From Stutzerimonas stutzeri (GTDB lineage Bacteria > Pseudomonadota > Gammaproteobacteria > Pseudomonadales > Pseudomonadaceae): a stretch of DNA of 51,791 nt. The position numbers were made by a program, and so were the translations under genes. Under the pieces are notes generated by a model that worked only from the letters and a program-made list of their open reading frames with translations, was not told the origin of the DNA and made no database searches. Of this stretch, positions 8,801-15,898 are shown in pieces. Position 1 is the first letter of the stretch. Each line of letters starts with the position of its first letter. Location of the stretch: contig NZ_JAAMQZ010000033.1 in the NCBI RefSeq assembly GCF_013522825.1, forward strand, positions 1 to 51,791, in the 5' to 3' direction.

Positions 8801-9803
8801 CAAACAGCGGGTCGATCAGCCCGGCGAACTCCGGCTGCGCCAGGTAGAAGGGAATGTCCTGCGGATCGAGGCCCTTGGGGTCGGCCTCCCAGTCCGCCTG
8901 TTCGCCGCCCCGGTAGGGCATGGCCTGCAGCACCGGGATGCCGAGCTGCTCGAACTCGGCCTTGCGTCCGGCACCGTTGAGCATGATCTGCATGTTGATC
9001 AGCGCGTCGGCGCGCGGCTGGCCGGCACTGCTCAGCAGCGTGGTGATCTCGCCGTTGCCCATCGCCGTGGTGTACAGCGGCACGGCGACGGCACCGGCGG
9101 CCTCGATGCGCCGCAGCGTATCGTCGACGAAGCCGGTCAGCCCCGAGTCCATGTAGGCCTTGTGGAACAGCACGCCGATCAGCGGCACTTCGCGGCGCAA
9201 CTCGACGCCCTTCCAGACGAGGAAATCGTCCAGACTGGTGAAGATTCGCCCGTTGGCCTGGGGATGATAGATGCCGGCCTGCGGATGGATATCCGGCGCG
9301 GGGCAAGCCGCGCCGTCTTCGCCGGCGAACTGCGCCTGGAGGCGACAGAAGAAGCCATTGAAGTTGGCCACGCCGCCGTTGCTGTAATACAGATCCAGAT
9401 CGGCGATCAACGCATCGGGCACCTGCCGGCCACGGCTGCCGTCGCGGCGCAGCCACAACCAGGGCGCCTGCACGGCATCGAGCAGCGGCCCCAGGCTCAT
9501 CTGCACGGTGCCCAGCGCGGCGCCATAGGGCGCGTCGATTACCAGCAGATCGTGGGCGTTCAGTTCGGCCATGCTCGGGCTGCCGCTGGCGCCATCGAGC
9601 ATGCGGTAGTCGAGGGCGAAACCGGCGGCGCTGGCCAGCGGTTTCAGACGCTCGAACTTTCCCGCCTGCACCGGCGCGGCAGCGATGAACAGCAGGCGCT
9701 TCGGCGGCTCGGTCTGCGCCTGGATGCGCATGGACAGGCTCATTACCAGCAGACCGCAGGCGAGCAGCATCAGCGTTTTGCCAAGCAGGGCGAGTTCACG
9801 CAT
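5865..9803 (-). CDS. membrane-anchored periplasmic CobN/HmuS-like chelatase homologue
   Basis: The 1312-residue product belongs to the CobN/BchH/ChlH large-subunit family. The family core VHFGTHGTAEWQPGKERGL lies near residue 550, followed by GDLPVIYPYIVDNIGEA and TKRRGRAVTISH, the equivalents of the active-site block in CobN. It has features a cytoplasmic cobaltochelatase would not need: an N-terminal signal-type helix (residues 8-30, ending in IQAQ) and a C-terminal membrane helix (PLVALLLIALALLAGIY) with a positive tail QQGRRRA. The body should therefore lie in the periplasm, anchored to the inner membrane. No CobS or CobT ATPase gene is present. In Bacteroidetes hmu operons the homologue HmuS removes iron from heme without ATP. 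That role, or a role with another metal such as zinc or cobalt, is possible here. The start ATG overlaps the receptor stop as TGATG. Confidence 0.85.
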   Translation of the reverse strand: MRELALLGKTLMLLACGLLVMSLSMRIQAQTEPPKRLLFIAAAPVQAGKFERLKPLASAAGFALDYRMLDGASGSPSMAELNAHDLLVIDAPYGAALGTVQMSLGPLLDAVQAPWLWLRRDGSRGRQVPDALIADLDLYYSNGGVANFNGFFCRLQAQFAGEDGAACPAPDIHPQAGIYHPQANGRIFTSLDDFLVWKGVELRREVPLIGVLFHKAYMDSGLTGFVDDTLRRIEAAGAVAVPLYTTAMGNGEITTLLSSAGQPRADALINMQIMLNGAGRKAEFEQLGIPVLQAMPYRGGEQADWEADPKGLDPQDIPFYLAQPEFAGLIDPLFAAATRKVDGDIVSIERQLQAVIDKALRLARLQRLPHEEVKTVIQFYNYPPGEKNLGASFLNVPRSLENLLGAYAERGYDVEQADEERLIEELSDLLAPFYRDGKLEELLANDRAARLPLETYQAWFDDLPDNVRQPILERWGEPQQAGLYLAEAGAFAIPRLQLGKQIIMPQPARGERSGDREKALYHDTKVPPSHSYLAAYLWLREGFGTDALVHFGTHGTAEWQPGKERGLDVLEAPYLVLGDLPVIYPYIVDNIGEALQTKRRGRAVTISHNTPSFGPAGLHGPLNELHDLLHQWLSMTEGEVRSATAARIRELTTELKIDKDMAIDTAAIDSDFSAFVESLHVQLHDLALEQQPLGLARFGVPADSDLRLLTVQQMLGKPLLAALAPEDPEELLLVDYEQIRATPVWTLLDSHIRQEQPWTGDPAIGQLLERGRDHWQKLGNDSELDGYFAALQGRHVPSSYGGDPIKNPESLPTGRNLYGFDPSRIPTREAWEAGKLAAERLIEQHREGHGEYPSKLAFTLWSVETMRHFGMLEAQVLAVMGFMPQWDAAGRVIGIEAIPAAELGRPRIDAVISATGLYRDQFPNVMHWLAQAADQASTLDEPDNVIAANSRRIEQALLQRGLPAAEASLAARTRIFSSESGAYSTGLEDATLASDSFGEAADGGQDRAAGERKLAELYLDRMQFAYGPDSQRWGEKATVNLYAEQLRGVQGAVLSRSSNLYGMLTTDDPFQYLGGLGLAVRHLDGQSPELYISNLRDADNPRSETAAGFLARDLRARYFHPGWIKSIQAEGYSGALEVLGTANNLWGWQVTAPETVRSDQWDEFKAVYVDDRLELGINQWFEQHHPQAQAQLIERLLEAARKEYWDTDAQTLQQLAQRWQDLAERHDVVSDNVKFSEYVEQAASGFGLAAPVGAAAEAQNETRDAPMQQVQGQKLEKQQAQPQPFDWLPLVALLLIALALLAGIYQQGRRRA

Positions 9804-11725
9804 CAGAAACTGGCCTCCACCGCCAGCCAGCCGGTACGGCCCTGTTCGACGTAGCCGAACAGTTCGGACTTGTCTTCCAGGCGCAGGTCGCCGATGTTCT
9901 GCACGCCGCCGCGCAGCATCAGGTTTTCCTGCAGCCGGTAGCCGAGGCTGGCATTGATCAGGTTGTAGCCCGGCGCGCGTTCCTGGCCGGTCGCGCCTTC
10001 CAGGTACTGCTTGCCGATGTATTCCCATTGCAGCAAGGCATTCCATTTGCCGGTATTCCATTCCAGCGCTGGCGTGGCGGTGAATTCGGGACGCCCGTTG
10101 AGCCTGGCGTCGGTTTTGGCGTCGCGCGCATCCATCCAGTTCAGCGTGGCATTGATCGTCAGTCCGTAGCCCAGCGCCCTGCTCGCGGAAAGCTCCAGCC
10201 CTTCGATACGGGCCTCCTCAATGTTGTCGTACTGGTAGACGGTGCGCGGCGGGATGCCCGGCTCCATGCGCAAGCGCCGGTAATAGATCAGGTCGTCGAT
10301 CTCGTTGCGGTAGAGATTGGCGGTGTAGACGCTGTGCTCGTCGTGCCAGTCCACGCCCAGCTCGAAGGAGCGACTGGTTTCCGGCTGGATATCGGCGTTG
10401 CCGAGGAAGGTATGCGGCCCTTCGGCGCCGACGTAGTTGGGCGAGATCTGCTTCAGGGTCGGCGCGCGGAAGGCCTCGCCGTAGCCGGCCTTGAAGGTCA
10501 GCTCCGGCGTGGCGCGCCAGACCAGCCAGGCACGCGGACTGGTTTCGCGACCGAAAATCTCGTGATCGTCCAGGCGCGCGCCGAGGGTCAGCGCCCAGTC
10601 CTGGCCCAAGGCGATTTCGTCCTGGATGAACACCGCCTGATGCACCGCCGAATCGGAGCCACCGATCAGGCCGGCATTCTCCAGGCGCTCGTCACGATGC
10701 TCGCCACCGACCGTCAGGGCATGGCTGTCGCCGAGATGGAAGTTCAGGCTGGCGTCCCAGACATCGTCGCGCAGTGACTGGGGGCGGGTCGGCGCGAGAT
10801 TCTGGGTGCGCTTGTTGGTCACGTCGAACTCCGAGCGGGTGAAGCGCAGCTGCGACTGCAACGCGCCCCAGTCGGCGTTCCAGGCCAGCGAATCCTGGCT
10901 GCGCTCCAGCTCGTAGGTGTCCAGATAATAGGGTCGCGCGTAGTAGGCGTACTGCTGCTCGCGGTCGCGGGTTTCGTCGCTGCGCAGCATGTCCAGCTTC
11001 AGCGTCTGGCCCTGGATCGGGCTGTAGCTCAGCCCGAGGCTGCCGGTCTGGCGGTCCTGGCCTTCCACTTCGGATACGCGCGAGTCCTGCTCCCAGGGCG
11101 TCGATTCGCGGCGCACTTCCTCGACGCTCAGCGCCAGGTTCAGGTCTTCGGCCAGCGGCCCGGATGCCCGCGCGGCCAGCCGGTGGCCATTGCCGGTGTC
11201 GCCGTCGCCCACTTCACCGCGCAGGGTCACGCCGCCGTGCCATTCGGGCTGCGCCTGGCGCGTGATGATATTGATCACCCCGCCGATGGCTTCCGAACCG
11301 TACAGCGCCGACATCGGCCCGCGCACCACCTCGATGCGCTCGATCTGCTCGATGCCGACCCAGCCGTACTGGTAGTCGGAGTGGCCAATGGTGTCGTCGG
11401 TGGAGGAAATGCGCCGACCGTCGATCAGCACCAGGGTGTGACGATCCTCGGCGCCGCGAATGCTGAGGGTCTTGCGACCGCCGACCTGCCGGCCGTTGAG
11501 GCTGATGCCGGGCGTGCCGCGCAGGGCTTCGAGCAGGTTGGTGGCGCCGCGCGCCTTGATCTGCTCGGCGGTGATGACGGTCATCGCCGCCGGGGCATCG
11601 GCCAGGGACTGCGAGCTGCGGGTGGCAGTGACCACCATCGGGTTGAGTTCGGTCGTGCCAGCGGCCAGCGCCGCCGGAGAAACCATGATGCATGCCATTG
11701 CCAGCGCGTGCCTGCGCATGTTCAC
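9803..11725 (-). CDS. TonB-dependent outer membrane receptor, probably for heme or another metal complex
   Basis: The 640-residue protein has a signal peptide (residues 1-22) and then a TonB-box-like stretch (ELNPMVVTAT). A plug domain follows, with the usual motifs: GISLNGRQVGGRKTLSIRG, the VLIDGRR strand, and RIEVVRGPMSALYGSEAIGGVINIIT. The remainder is a 22-strand barrel ending in a C-terminal Phe. Size and style are those of the FepA/CirA/HmuR group. The segment FRAPTLKQISPNYV with a His nearby (GAEGPH) resembles the FRAP region of heme receptors, but the NPNL half is not clearly present. The ligand therefore stays open. The gene is first in the operon. Its leader of 82 bases contains no room for a cobalamin riboswitch, which argues against a vitamin B12 receptor. 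A Fur box lies just upstream. Confidence 0.9.
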   Translation of the reverse strand: MNMRRHALAMACIMVSPAALAAGTTELNPMVVTATRSSQSLADAPAAMTVITAEQIKARGATNLLEALRGTPGISLNGRQVGGRKTLSIRGAEDRHTLVLIDGRRISSTDDTIGHSDYQYGWVGIEQIERIEVVRGPMSALYGSEAIGGVINIITRQAQPEWHGGVTLRGEVGDGDTGNGHRLAARASGPLAEDLNLALSVEEVRRESTPWEQDSRVSEVEGQDRQTGSLGLSYSPIQGQTLKLDMLRSDETRDREQQYAYYARPYYLDTYELERSQDSLAWNADWGALQSQLRFTRSEFDVTNKRTQNLAPTRPQSLRDDVWDASLNFHLGDSHALTVGGEHRDERLENAGLIGGSDSAVHQAVFIQDEIALGQDWALTLGARLDDHEIFGRETSPRAWLVWRATPELTFKAGYGEAFRAPTLKQISPNYVGAEGPHTFLGNADIQPETSRSFELGVDWHDEHSVYTANLYRNEIDDLIYYRRLRMEPGIPPRTVYQYDNIEEARIEGLELSASRALGYGLTINATLNWMDARDAKTDARLNGRPEFTATPALEWNTGKWNALLQWEYIGKQYLEGATGQERAPGYNLINASLGYRLQENLMLRGGVQNIGDLRLEDKSELFGYVEQGRTGWLAVEASF

Positions 11726-11807
11726 CCCCAGGAAAGAATGAGACTGGCTGGCTCGGGCATCGCACCCTGGCTGGCTGAAAAGTCGTTGGATTGGTCAGGC
11801 GAAGGAT

Positions 11808-11826
11808 ATTAATGAGAATGATTAAC
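11808..11826 (-). promoter_or_regulatory. Fur box upstream of the TonB receptor operon
   Basis: The 19 bases ATTAATGAGAATGATTAAC match the Fur consensus GATAATGATAATCATTATC at 14 positions. The site lies 82 bp before the receptor start codon, where a promoter would be. It indicates repression by iron-loaded Fur, so the whole receptor/CobN-like/ExbB-like/HemP operon should be switched on in iron shortage. Confidence 0.75.
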
Positions 11827-12023
11827 AAATGCAATTTATGATCATCGCGGACAGAACGCCTTACCAATGTCCTGCCGCCATACCGCTGCTCGGCTTTGAC
11901 GATGATCAAGGTTTGGCGCGCTTTATATTCGCTATAGTTATAAATTAATTGTTATTTATTCTTTTTGATTTAGATCGTTTCTGAACATAGTGATCGCCGA
12001 CAACCCTCTCAAGGAGCACCACC
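11827..12023 (+). promoter_or_regulatory. AT-rich control region of the lsfA-ssu operon
   Basis: The segment between the Fur box and lsfA turns AT-rich from 11920 on (TATATT, TATAGT, TAAATTAATTG), which should hold the promoter. The motif TTATTCTTTTT at 11956-11966 is identical to one upstream of the OprD-type porin. Sulfonate operons in Pseudomonas are activated in the absence of sulfate by CysB-type regulators, so this could be an activator site. The exact -35 and -10 boxes are not clear. AAGGAG stands before the lsfA start. Confidence 0.45.
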
Positions 12024-12662
12024 ATGAGCATCCGTCTCGGCGACATCGCCCCCGACTTCGAACAGGATTCCAGCGAAGGCCGCATCCGTTTCCACGAATG
12101 GCTCGGCGACAGCTGGGGCGTGCTGTTCTCCCATCCCGCCGACTTCACCCCTGTGTGCACTACGGAGCTGGGCTTCACCGCCAAGCTCAAGGACCAGTTC
12201 GCCCAGCGCAACGTCGAGGCCATCGCCCTGTCGGTGGACCCGGTGGATTCGCACATCAAGTGGATCGACGACATCAACGAGACGCAGAGCACCGCGGTGA
12301 ATTTCCCGATCCTGGCCGATGCCGATCGCAAGGTCTCAGAGCTGTACGACCTGATCCACCCCAACGCCAACGACACCCTGACCGTGCGTTCGCTGTTCGT
12401 CATCGACCCGAACAAGAAGGTGCGCCTGACCATCACCTACCCGGCCAGCACCGGGCGCAACTTCAACGAGATCCTGCGGGTGATCGATTCGCTGCAGCTG
12501 ACCGACGAGCACAAGGTCGCCACCCCGGCCAACTGGCAGGACGGCGACGAGGTGGTGATCGTGCCGTCGCTCAAGGACGAGGAAGAAATCAAGCGGCGCT
12601 TCCCCAAGGGTTACCGTGCGGTGAAGCCGTACCTGCGTCTGACGCCGCAGCCCAACCGCTGA
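12024..12662 (+). CDS. lsfA: 1-Cys peroxiredoxin LsfA
   Basis: The 212-residue protein is a Prx6-type peroxiredoxin. The peroxidatic Cys45 lies in HPADFTPVCTTELG, with the Prx6 extension PKGYRAVKPYLRLTPQP at the C-terminus. No resolving cysteine is visible in the usual place. LsfA reduces hydroperoxides in the cytoplasm and was first known in Pseudomonas as a protein induced by sulfate starvation, which fits its place as first gene of the ssu operon. Sulfonate oxidation uses reduced FMN and oxygen and produces peroxide as a by-product, so a peroxidase in the same operon makes sense. AAGGAG is found a few bases before the start. ssuE follows 21 bp downstream. Confidence 0.95.
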   Translation: MSIRLGDIAPDFEQDSSEGRIRFHEWLGDSWGVLFSHPADFTPVCTTELGFTAKLKDQFAQRNVEAIALSVDPVDSHIKWIDDINETQSTAVNFPILADADRKVSELYDLIHPNANDTLTVRSLFVIDPNKKVRLTITYPASTGRNFNEILRVIDSLQLTDEHKVATPANWQDGDEVVIVPSLKDEEEIKRRFPKGYRAVKPYLRLTPQPNR

Positions 12663-12683
12663 TCGAACAGAAGGACGTCTTTC

Positions 12684-13277
12684 ATGTTGGTCGTTTCTCT
12701 TGCCGGCAGTCCCAGCCAGCGCTCGCGTTCTGGCGTGCTGCTGGATGTCGCCGGGGACTGGCTGCGCCAGCGCGGTATCGAAGTGGTGAATTACCAGGTG
12801 CGCGATTTCGATGCACAGGACCTGCTGCATGCCCGCTTCGATAGTCCGCTGGTGCGGCAACTGATCGAGCACGTCAGCCTGGCCGAGGGCCTGCTGATCG
12901 CCACGCCCGTCTACAAGGCTTCGTTTTCCGGCGTGCTGAAGGCGCTGTTGGACCTGCTGCCCGAGCGCGCCCTGGCACACAAGGTAGTGCTGCCGATTGC
13001 TTCCGGCGGCAGCGTGGCGCACATGCTGGCGGTGGATTACGCCCTGAAGCCGGTGCTCGCCGCGCTCAAGGCTCAGGAAATGCTGCATGGCGTGTACGCC
13101 GTCGATGCGCAGATCGGTTATGCCGAAGCCGGACGCCCGGCCAGCCTGGCGCCCGAGCTGCAGGAGCGCCTGGAGGAATCGCTGCAGCAGCTGTCCGCGG
13201 CACTGGCGCGCCGGCAGCCGCCGCACGATCCGCAATTGCTGCACGAACGTTTGACCAGCGCACGCTGGAGTATCTGA
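12684..13277 (+). CDS. ssuE: NAD(P)H-dependent FMN reductase SsuE
   Basis: The 197-residue protein has a flavodoxin-like fold. SLAGSPSQRSRSGVLL near the N-terminus forms the FMN phosphate loop, and TPVYKASFSGVLKALLDLLP is the conserved block of the NADPH-dependent FMN reductase family. The sequence around LPIASGGSVAHMLAVDYALKPVL is typical of SsuE/MsuE. The enzyme supplies reduced FMN to the monooxygenase SsuD encoded two genes further on. AAGGA stands seven bases ahead of the start. It is the second gene of the sulfonate operon. A 135-bp gap before ssuA contains a perfect GCCCGCTAACGGGC hairpin (about 13358-13371), which may adjust expression of the genes on either side. Confidence 0.93.
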   Translation: MLVVSLAGSPSQRSRSGVLLDVAGDWLRQRGIEVVNYQVRDFDAQDLLHARFDSPLVRQLIEHVSLAEGLLIATPVYKASFSGVLKALLDLLPERALAHKVVLPIASGGSVAHMLAVDYALKPVLAALKAQEMLHGVYAVDAQIGYAEAGRPASLAPELQERLEESLQQLSAALARRQPPHDPQLLHERLTSARWSI

Positions 13278-13412
13278 CTCACCGATCGTATTCCCGGCTA
13301 CCACCGGGTTACCCGAGCGACATCCGCCTCCCGGCGGCTCCCTACAGTCTCACTCGCCCGCTAACGGGCAAGCGGGCCGTCATTCCAAATCCAGACTGCA
13401 AAGGAGAGTGCC
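13278..13412 (+). other. ssuE-ssuA gap with short hairpins
   Basis: The gap contains two GC hairpins (CCCGGCTACCACCGGG and GCCCGCTAACGGGC) and the ribosome site AAGGAGAG of ssuA. No T-run follows either hairpin. They may be mRNA-processing or stabilising structures between cistrons rather than terminators. Confidence 0.4.
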
Positions 13413-14396
13413 ATGCGCACCCACACCTTGCGTCGAGGACTGGTCGCCCTGTTTGCCGCGGCCATTTCCTTCGGCGCCATCACCCAGGTACAGGCTCAAT
13501 CGAAGCAGGACAATGTTCTGCGGATCGGCTATCAGAAATACGGCACGCTGGTGCTGCTCAAGGCCCGCGGCACGCTGGAAACACGCCTGGCCGAGCAGGG
13601 CTTCGAGGTGCGCTGGACCGAATTCCCCGGCGGCCCGCAGCTACTGGAAGGGCTCAACGTCGGCTCCATCGACTTCGGCGTGACCGGCGAGACGCCACCG
13701 GTGTTCGCCCAGGCCGCCGGCGCCAACCTGCTCTACGTGGCGTATGAGCCGCCGGCACCTTCCGGCGAGGCGATCCTACTGCCGAAGGATTCGCCGATCC
13801 GCTCGCTGGCCGAGCTCAAGGGCAAGAAGATCGCGCTGAACAAGGGCTCCAACGTGCATTACCTGCTGGTGCGCGCGCTGGAATCGGCCGGGCTGAAGTA
13901 CAGCGATATCCAGCCGGTCTACCTGCCGCCGGCCGATGCGCGCGCCGCCTTCGAACGCGGCAGCGTCGATGCCTGGGTGATCTGGGACCCCTTCCAGGCC
14001 GCCGCCGAAGAGCAGCTACAGGCTCGTACCCTGCGCGACGGCCAGGGCCTGGTCAGCAATCACCAGTTCTACCTGGCGTCGCGCCCCTTCGCCGAAAACC
14101 ACCCGCGGGTGATCACCACCCTGATCGACGAGATCCGCGATATCGGCACCTGGGTCGAAGCCAACCCGGACGAGGCCACCGCCCAGGTCGCACCGCTGCT
14201 CGGCCTGTCCAGCGCGATCACCCGCAAGGCGGTGATCCGCCAGGGCTATGGCGCCAGGCCGATCACCCCGGCGGTGGTGCGCGCCCAGCAGGACATCGCC
14301 GACACCTTCACCGCGCTCCGGCTGATTCCGAAAAAGCTCGCCATCGGTGACGTGATCTGGACGCCGCCCAAGACCATCGCCCAGCACCCCGAATAA
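13413..14396 (+). CDS. ssuA: aliphatic sulfonate ABC transporter, periplasmic binding protein SsuA
   Basis: The 327-residue protein begins with a signal peptide (about residues 1-29, ending TQVQAQ). It continues with VLRIGYQKYGTLVLLKARGTLE, the standard start of SsuA/TauA-type binding proteins. FPGGPQLLEGLNVGSIDFGVTGETPPVFAQ and the later AWVIWDPFQAAAEEQ are family blocks that line the sulfonate pocket. It binds alkanesulfonates in the periplasm and hands them to the SsuC/SsuB transporter encoded downstream. AAAGGAGAG precedes the start. The next gene, ssuD, begins 96 bp further on, after a short GCGACA tandem repeat. Confidence 0.94.
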   Translation: MRTHTLRRGLVALFAAAISFGAITQVQAQSKQDNVLRIGYQKYGTLVLLKARGTLETRLAEQGFEVRWTEFPGGPQLLEGLNVGSIDFGVTGETPPVFAQAAGANLLYVAYEPPAPSGEAILLPKDSPIRSLAELKGKKIALNKGSNVHYLLVRALESAGLKYSDIQPVYLPPADARAAFERGSVDAWVIWDPFQAAAEEQLQARTLRDGQGLVSNHQFYLASRPFAENHPRVITTLIDEIRDIGTWVEANPDEATAQVAPLLGLSSAITRKAVIRQGYGARPITPAVVRAQQDIADTFTALRLIPKKLAIGDVIWTPPKTIAQHPE

Positions 14397-14412
14397 CCCG
14401 TACCCCGCACAC

Positions 14413-14435
14413 GCGACAGCGACAGCGACAGCGAC
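14413..14435 (+). repeat. short GCGACA tandem repeat
   Basis: Almost four copies of the hexamer GCGACA lie in the ssuA-ssuD gap (the last copy is GCGACT). It is a possible slippage site between strains, without known function. Confidence 0.7.
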
Positions 14436-14492
14436 TTCCCCGACGCGGCGGACACCTGGCTGCCGCGCTGTACCGCACACGGAGCATTTTTC

Positions 14493-15641
14493 ATGAGTCT
14501 GAATATCTTCTGGTTCCTGCCCACCCACGGTGACGGCAAATATCTGGGCACCGCCGAAGGCGCCCGCGCCGTCGACCACGGCTACCTCACGCAGATCGCC
14601 CAGGCCGCCGACCGCCTCGGCTTCGGCGGCGTGCTGATCCCCACCGGCCGTTCCTGCGAGGACTCCTGGCTGGTGGCCACCTCGCTGATCCCGCTGACGC
14701 AGCAGCTGAAATTCCTCGTCGCCCTGCGTCCGGGCATCATCTCGCCCACCGTGGCGGCGCGCCAGGCGGCGACGCTGGACCGGCTGTCCAACGGTCGCGC
14801 GCTGTTCAACCTGGTCACCGGCGGCGACCCGGACGAACTGGCGGCCGACGGCCTCAATCTGAGCCATGCCGAACGCTACGAAGCCGCCGTCGAATTCACC
14901 CGCATCTGGCGCCGGGTGCTGGAGGGCGAGACGGTGGATTTCGCCGGCAAGCACATCCAGGTCAAGGGCGCCAAGCTGCTCTACCCGCCGGTGCAGCAGC
15001 CACGCCCGCCGCTGTATTTCGGCGGCTCGTCGGAAGCCGCCCATGAGCTGGCCGCCGAGCAGGTGGAGCTGTACCTGACCTGGGGCGAGCCGCTGGAAGC
15101 GGTGGCCGAGAAGATCGCCGACGTGCGCGCCCGCGCCGCCAGGCAGGGCCGCACGGTGCGCTTCGGCATCCGTCTGCACGTGATCGTGCGCGAGACCGTT
15201 GATGAAGCCTGGGCCGCCGCCGACCGCCTGATCAGCCACCTGGACGACGACACCATCGCCAAGGCTCAGGCCTCGCTGGCGCGCTTCGACTCGGTCGGCC
15301 AGCAGCGCATGGCGGCGCTGCATGGCGGTCGCCGTGATCGATTGGTGGTCGCACCGAACCTCTGGGCCGGGGTCGGTCTGGTGCGCGGCGGCGCCGGCAC
15401 CGCGCTGGTCGGCGACGGCCGGACGGTGGCGGCGCGGGTCAGGGAATACGCCGATCTCGGCATCGATACCTTCGTCTTCTCCGGTTACCCGCATCTGGAA
15501 GAGAGCTATCGCGTCGCCGAGCTGCTGTTCCCGCACCTGGACGTCGCCCAGCCGCAACGCCCGGAAAGCCGCGGCTACGTCAGCCCGTTCGGCGAAATGA
15601 TTTCCAGCGACATCCTGCCGAAGGCAGCCGCCGCCGGATGA
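14493..15641 (+). CDS. ssuD: FMNH2-dependent alkanesulfonate monooxygenase SsuD
   Basis: The 382-residue protein is a class C flavin-dependent monooxygenase with a TIM-barrel fold. The start MSLNIFWFLPTHGDGKYLGT and the segment PTGRSCEDSW (Cys55, matching the functionally important Cys54 of E. coli SsuD) identify it. LVTGGDPDELAADGLNLSHAERYEAAVEF is a typical flavin and sulfonate-binding block. SsuD uses reduced FMN from SsuE and oxygen to split alkanesulfonates into aldehyde and sulfite, which feeds cysteine synthesis. GGAG stands eight bases before the start. After the stop a parS-like site and a repeat element separate it from ssuC by 257 bp. Confidence 0.96.
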   Translation: MSLNIFWFLPTHGDGKYLGTAEGARAVDHGYLTQIAQAADRLGFGGVLIPTGRSCEDSWLVATSLIPLTQQLKFLVALRPGIISPTVAARQAATLDRLSNGRALFNLVTGGDPDELAADGLNLSHAERYEAAVEFTRIWRRVLEGETVDFAGKHIQVKGAKLLYPPVQQPRPPLYFGGSSEAAHELAAEQVELYLTWGEPLEAVAEKIADVRARAARQGRTVRFGIRLHVIVRETVDEAWAAADRLISHLDDDTIAKAQASLARFDSVGQQRMAALHGGRRDRLVVAPNLWAGVGLVRGGAGTALVGDGRTVAARVREYADLGIDTFVFSGYPHLEESYRVAELLFPHLDVAQPQRPESRGYVSPFGEMISSDILPKAAAAG

Positions 15642-15657
15642 CGCTCCACGTGGAACA
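15642..15657. other. degenerate parS-like site
   Basis: CGCTCCACGTGGAACA matches the parS sequence TGTTCCACGTGGAACA at 14 of 16 positions. It begins directly after the ssuD stop codon, about 29 kb from oriC. The central CTCCACGTGGAACA is intact, so ParB may still bind, but less strongly than at the three full sites near gyrB. Confidence 0.5.
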
Positions 15658-15662
15658 TCCGG

Positions 15663-15777
15663 GTAGCGTGGATGGCCGAAGCCATCCACGCGGAAGAAGC
15701 GCCGGGGTTGGCATGGGGCCCAATGTCCCGACGCGTGGAAAATCGCTACGCGAGTTTTCCACCCTACGATCGGGTTG
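15663..15777. repeat. second-family palindromic repeat in the ssuD-ssuC gap
   Basis: The left part GTAGCGTGGATGGCCGAAG pairs with CCATCCACGC next to it. The right part is GCGTGGAAAATCGCTACGCG followed by AGTTTTCCACCCTACG. It has the GTAG...CTACG ends seen at 5716-5856. No reading frame of the ssu genes crosses it, so the operon is interrupted by a non-coding repeat, and perhaps ssuCBF need their own promoter. Confidence 0.6.
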
Positions 15778-15898
15778 CGCAGGGAACGCGTGTAAACGCA
15801 GGAGCGCACGAGGCCGCAGGGATGTGGCCACTTATCGAGGAAGGTAGGCACCGATCGGTGTCCTGTCCGGTAGACCAAACGATGATTCGAGGTAGGGC

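Noticed and set aside
5865..9803. Naming the chelatase homologue as cobN of the cobalamin pathway
   Set aside because: The signal helix, C-terminal membrane anchor, missing CobS/CobT genes and Fur-type operon with hemP speak against a cytoplasmic cobaltochelatase.
5796..9854. Very long open frames opposite the CobN-like gene (718 and 624 codons on the plus strand)
   Set aside because: They are antisense to a clear CobN-family gene, have no family features and are rich in Arg, Gln, Gly and Ala as expected for shadows of GC-rich codons.
11726..11807. Possible cobalamin riboswitch before the TonB receptor and CobN-like genes
   Set aside because: The leader is only 82 bases and shows no B12-box-like stretch. 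A Fur box is present instead.
11800..11840. Possible Zur box for the TonB receptor operon
   Set aside because: The bases fit the Fur consensus much better, and no Zur-type palindrome with TATA centre was seen. Zinc control stays possible only through another site.
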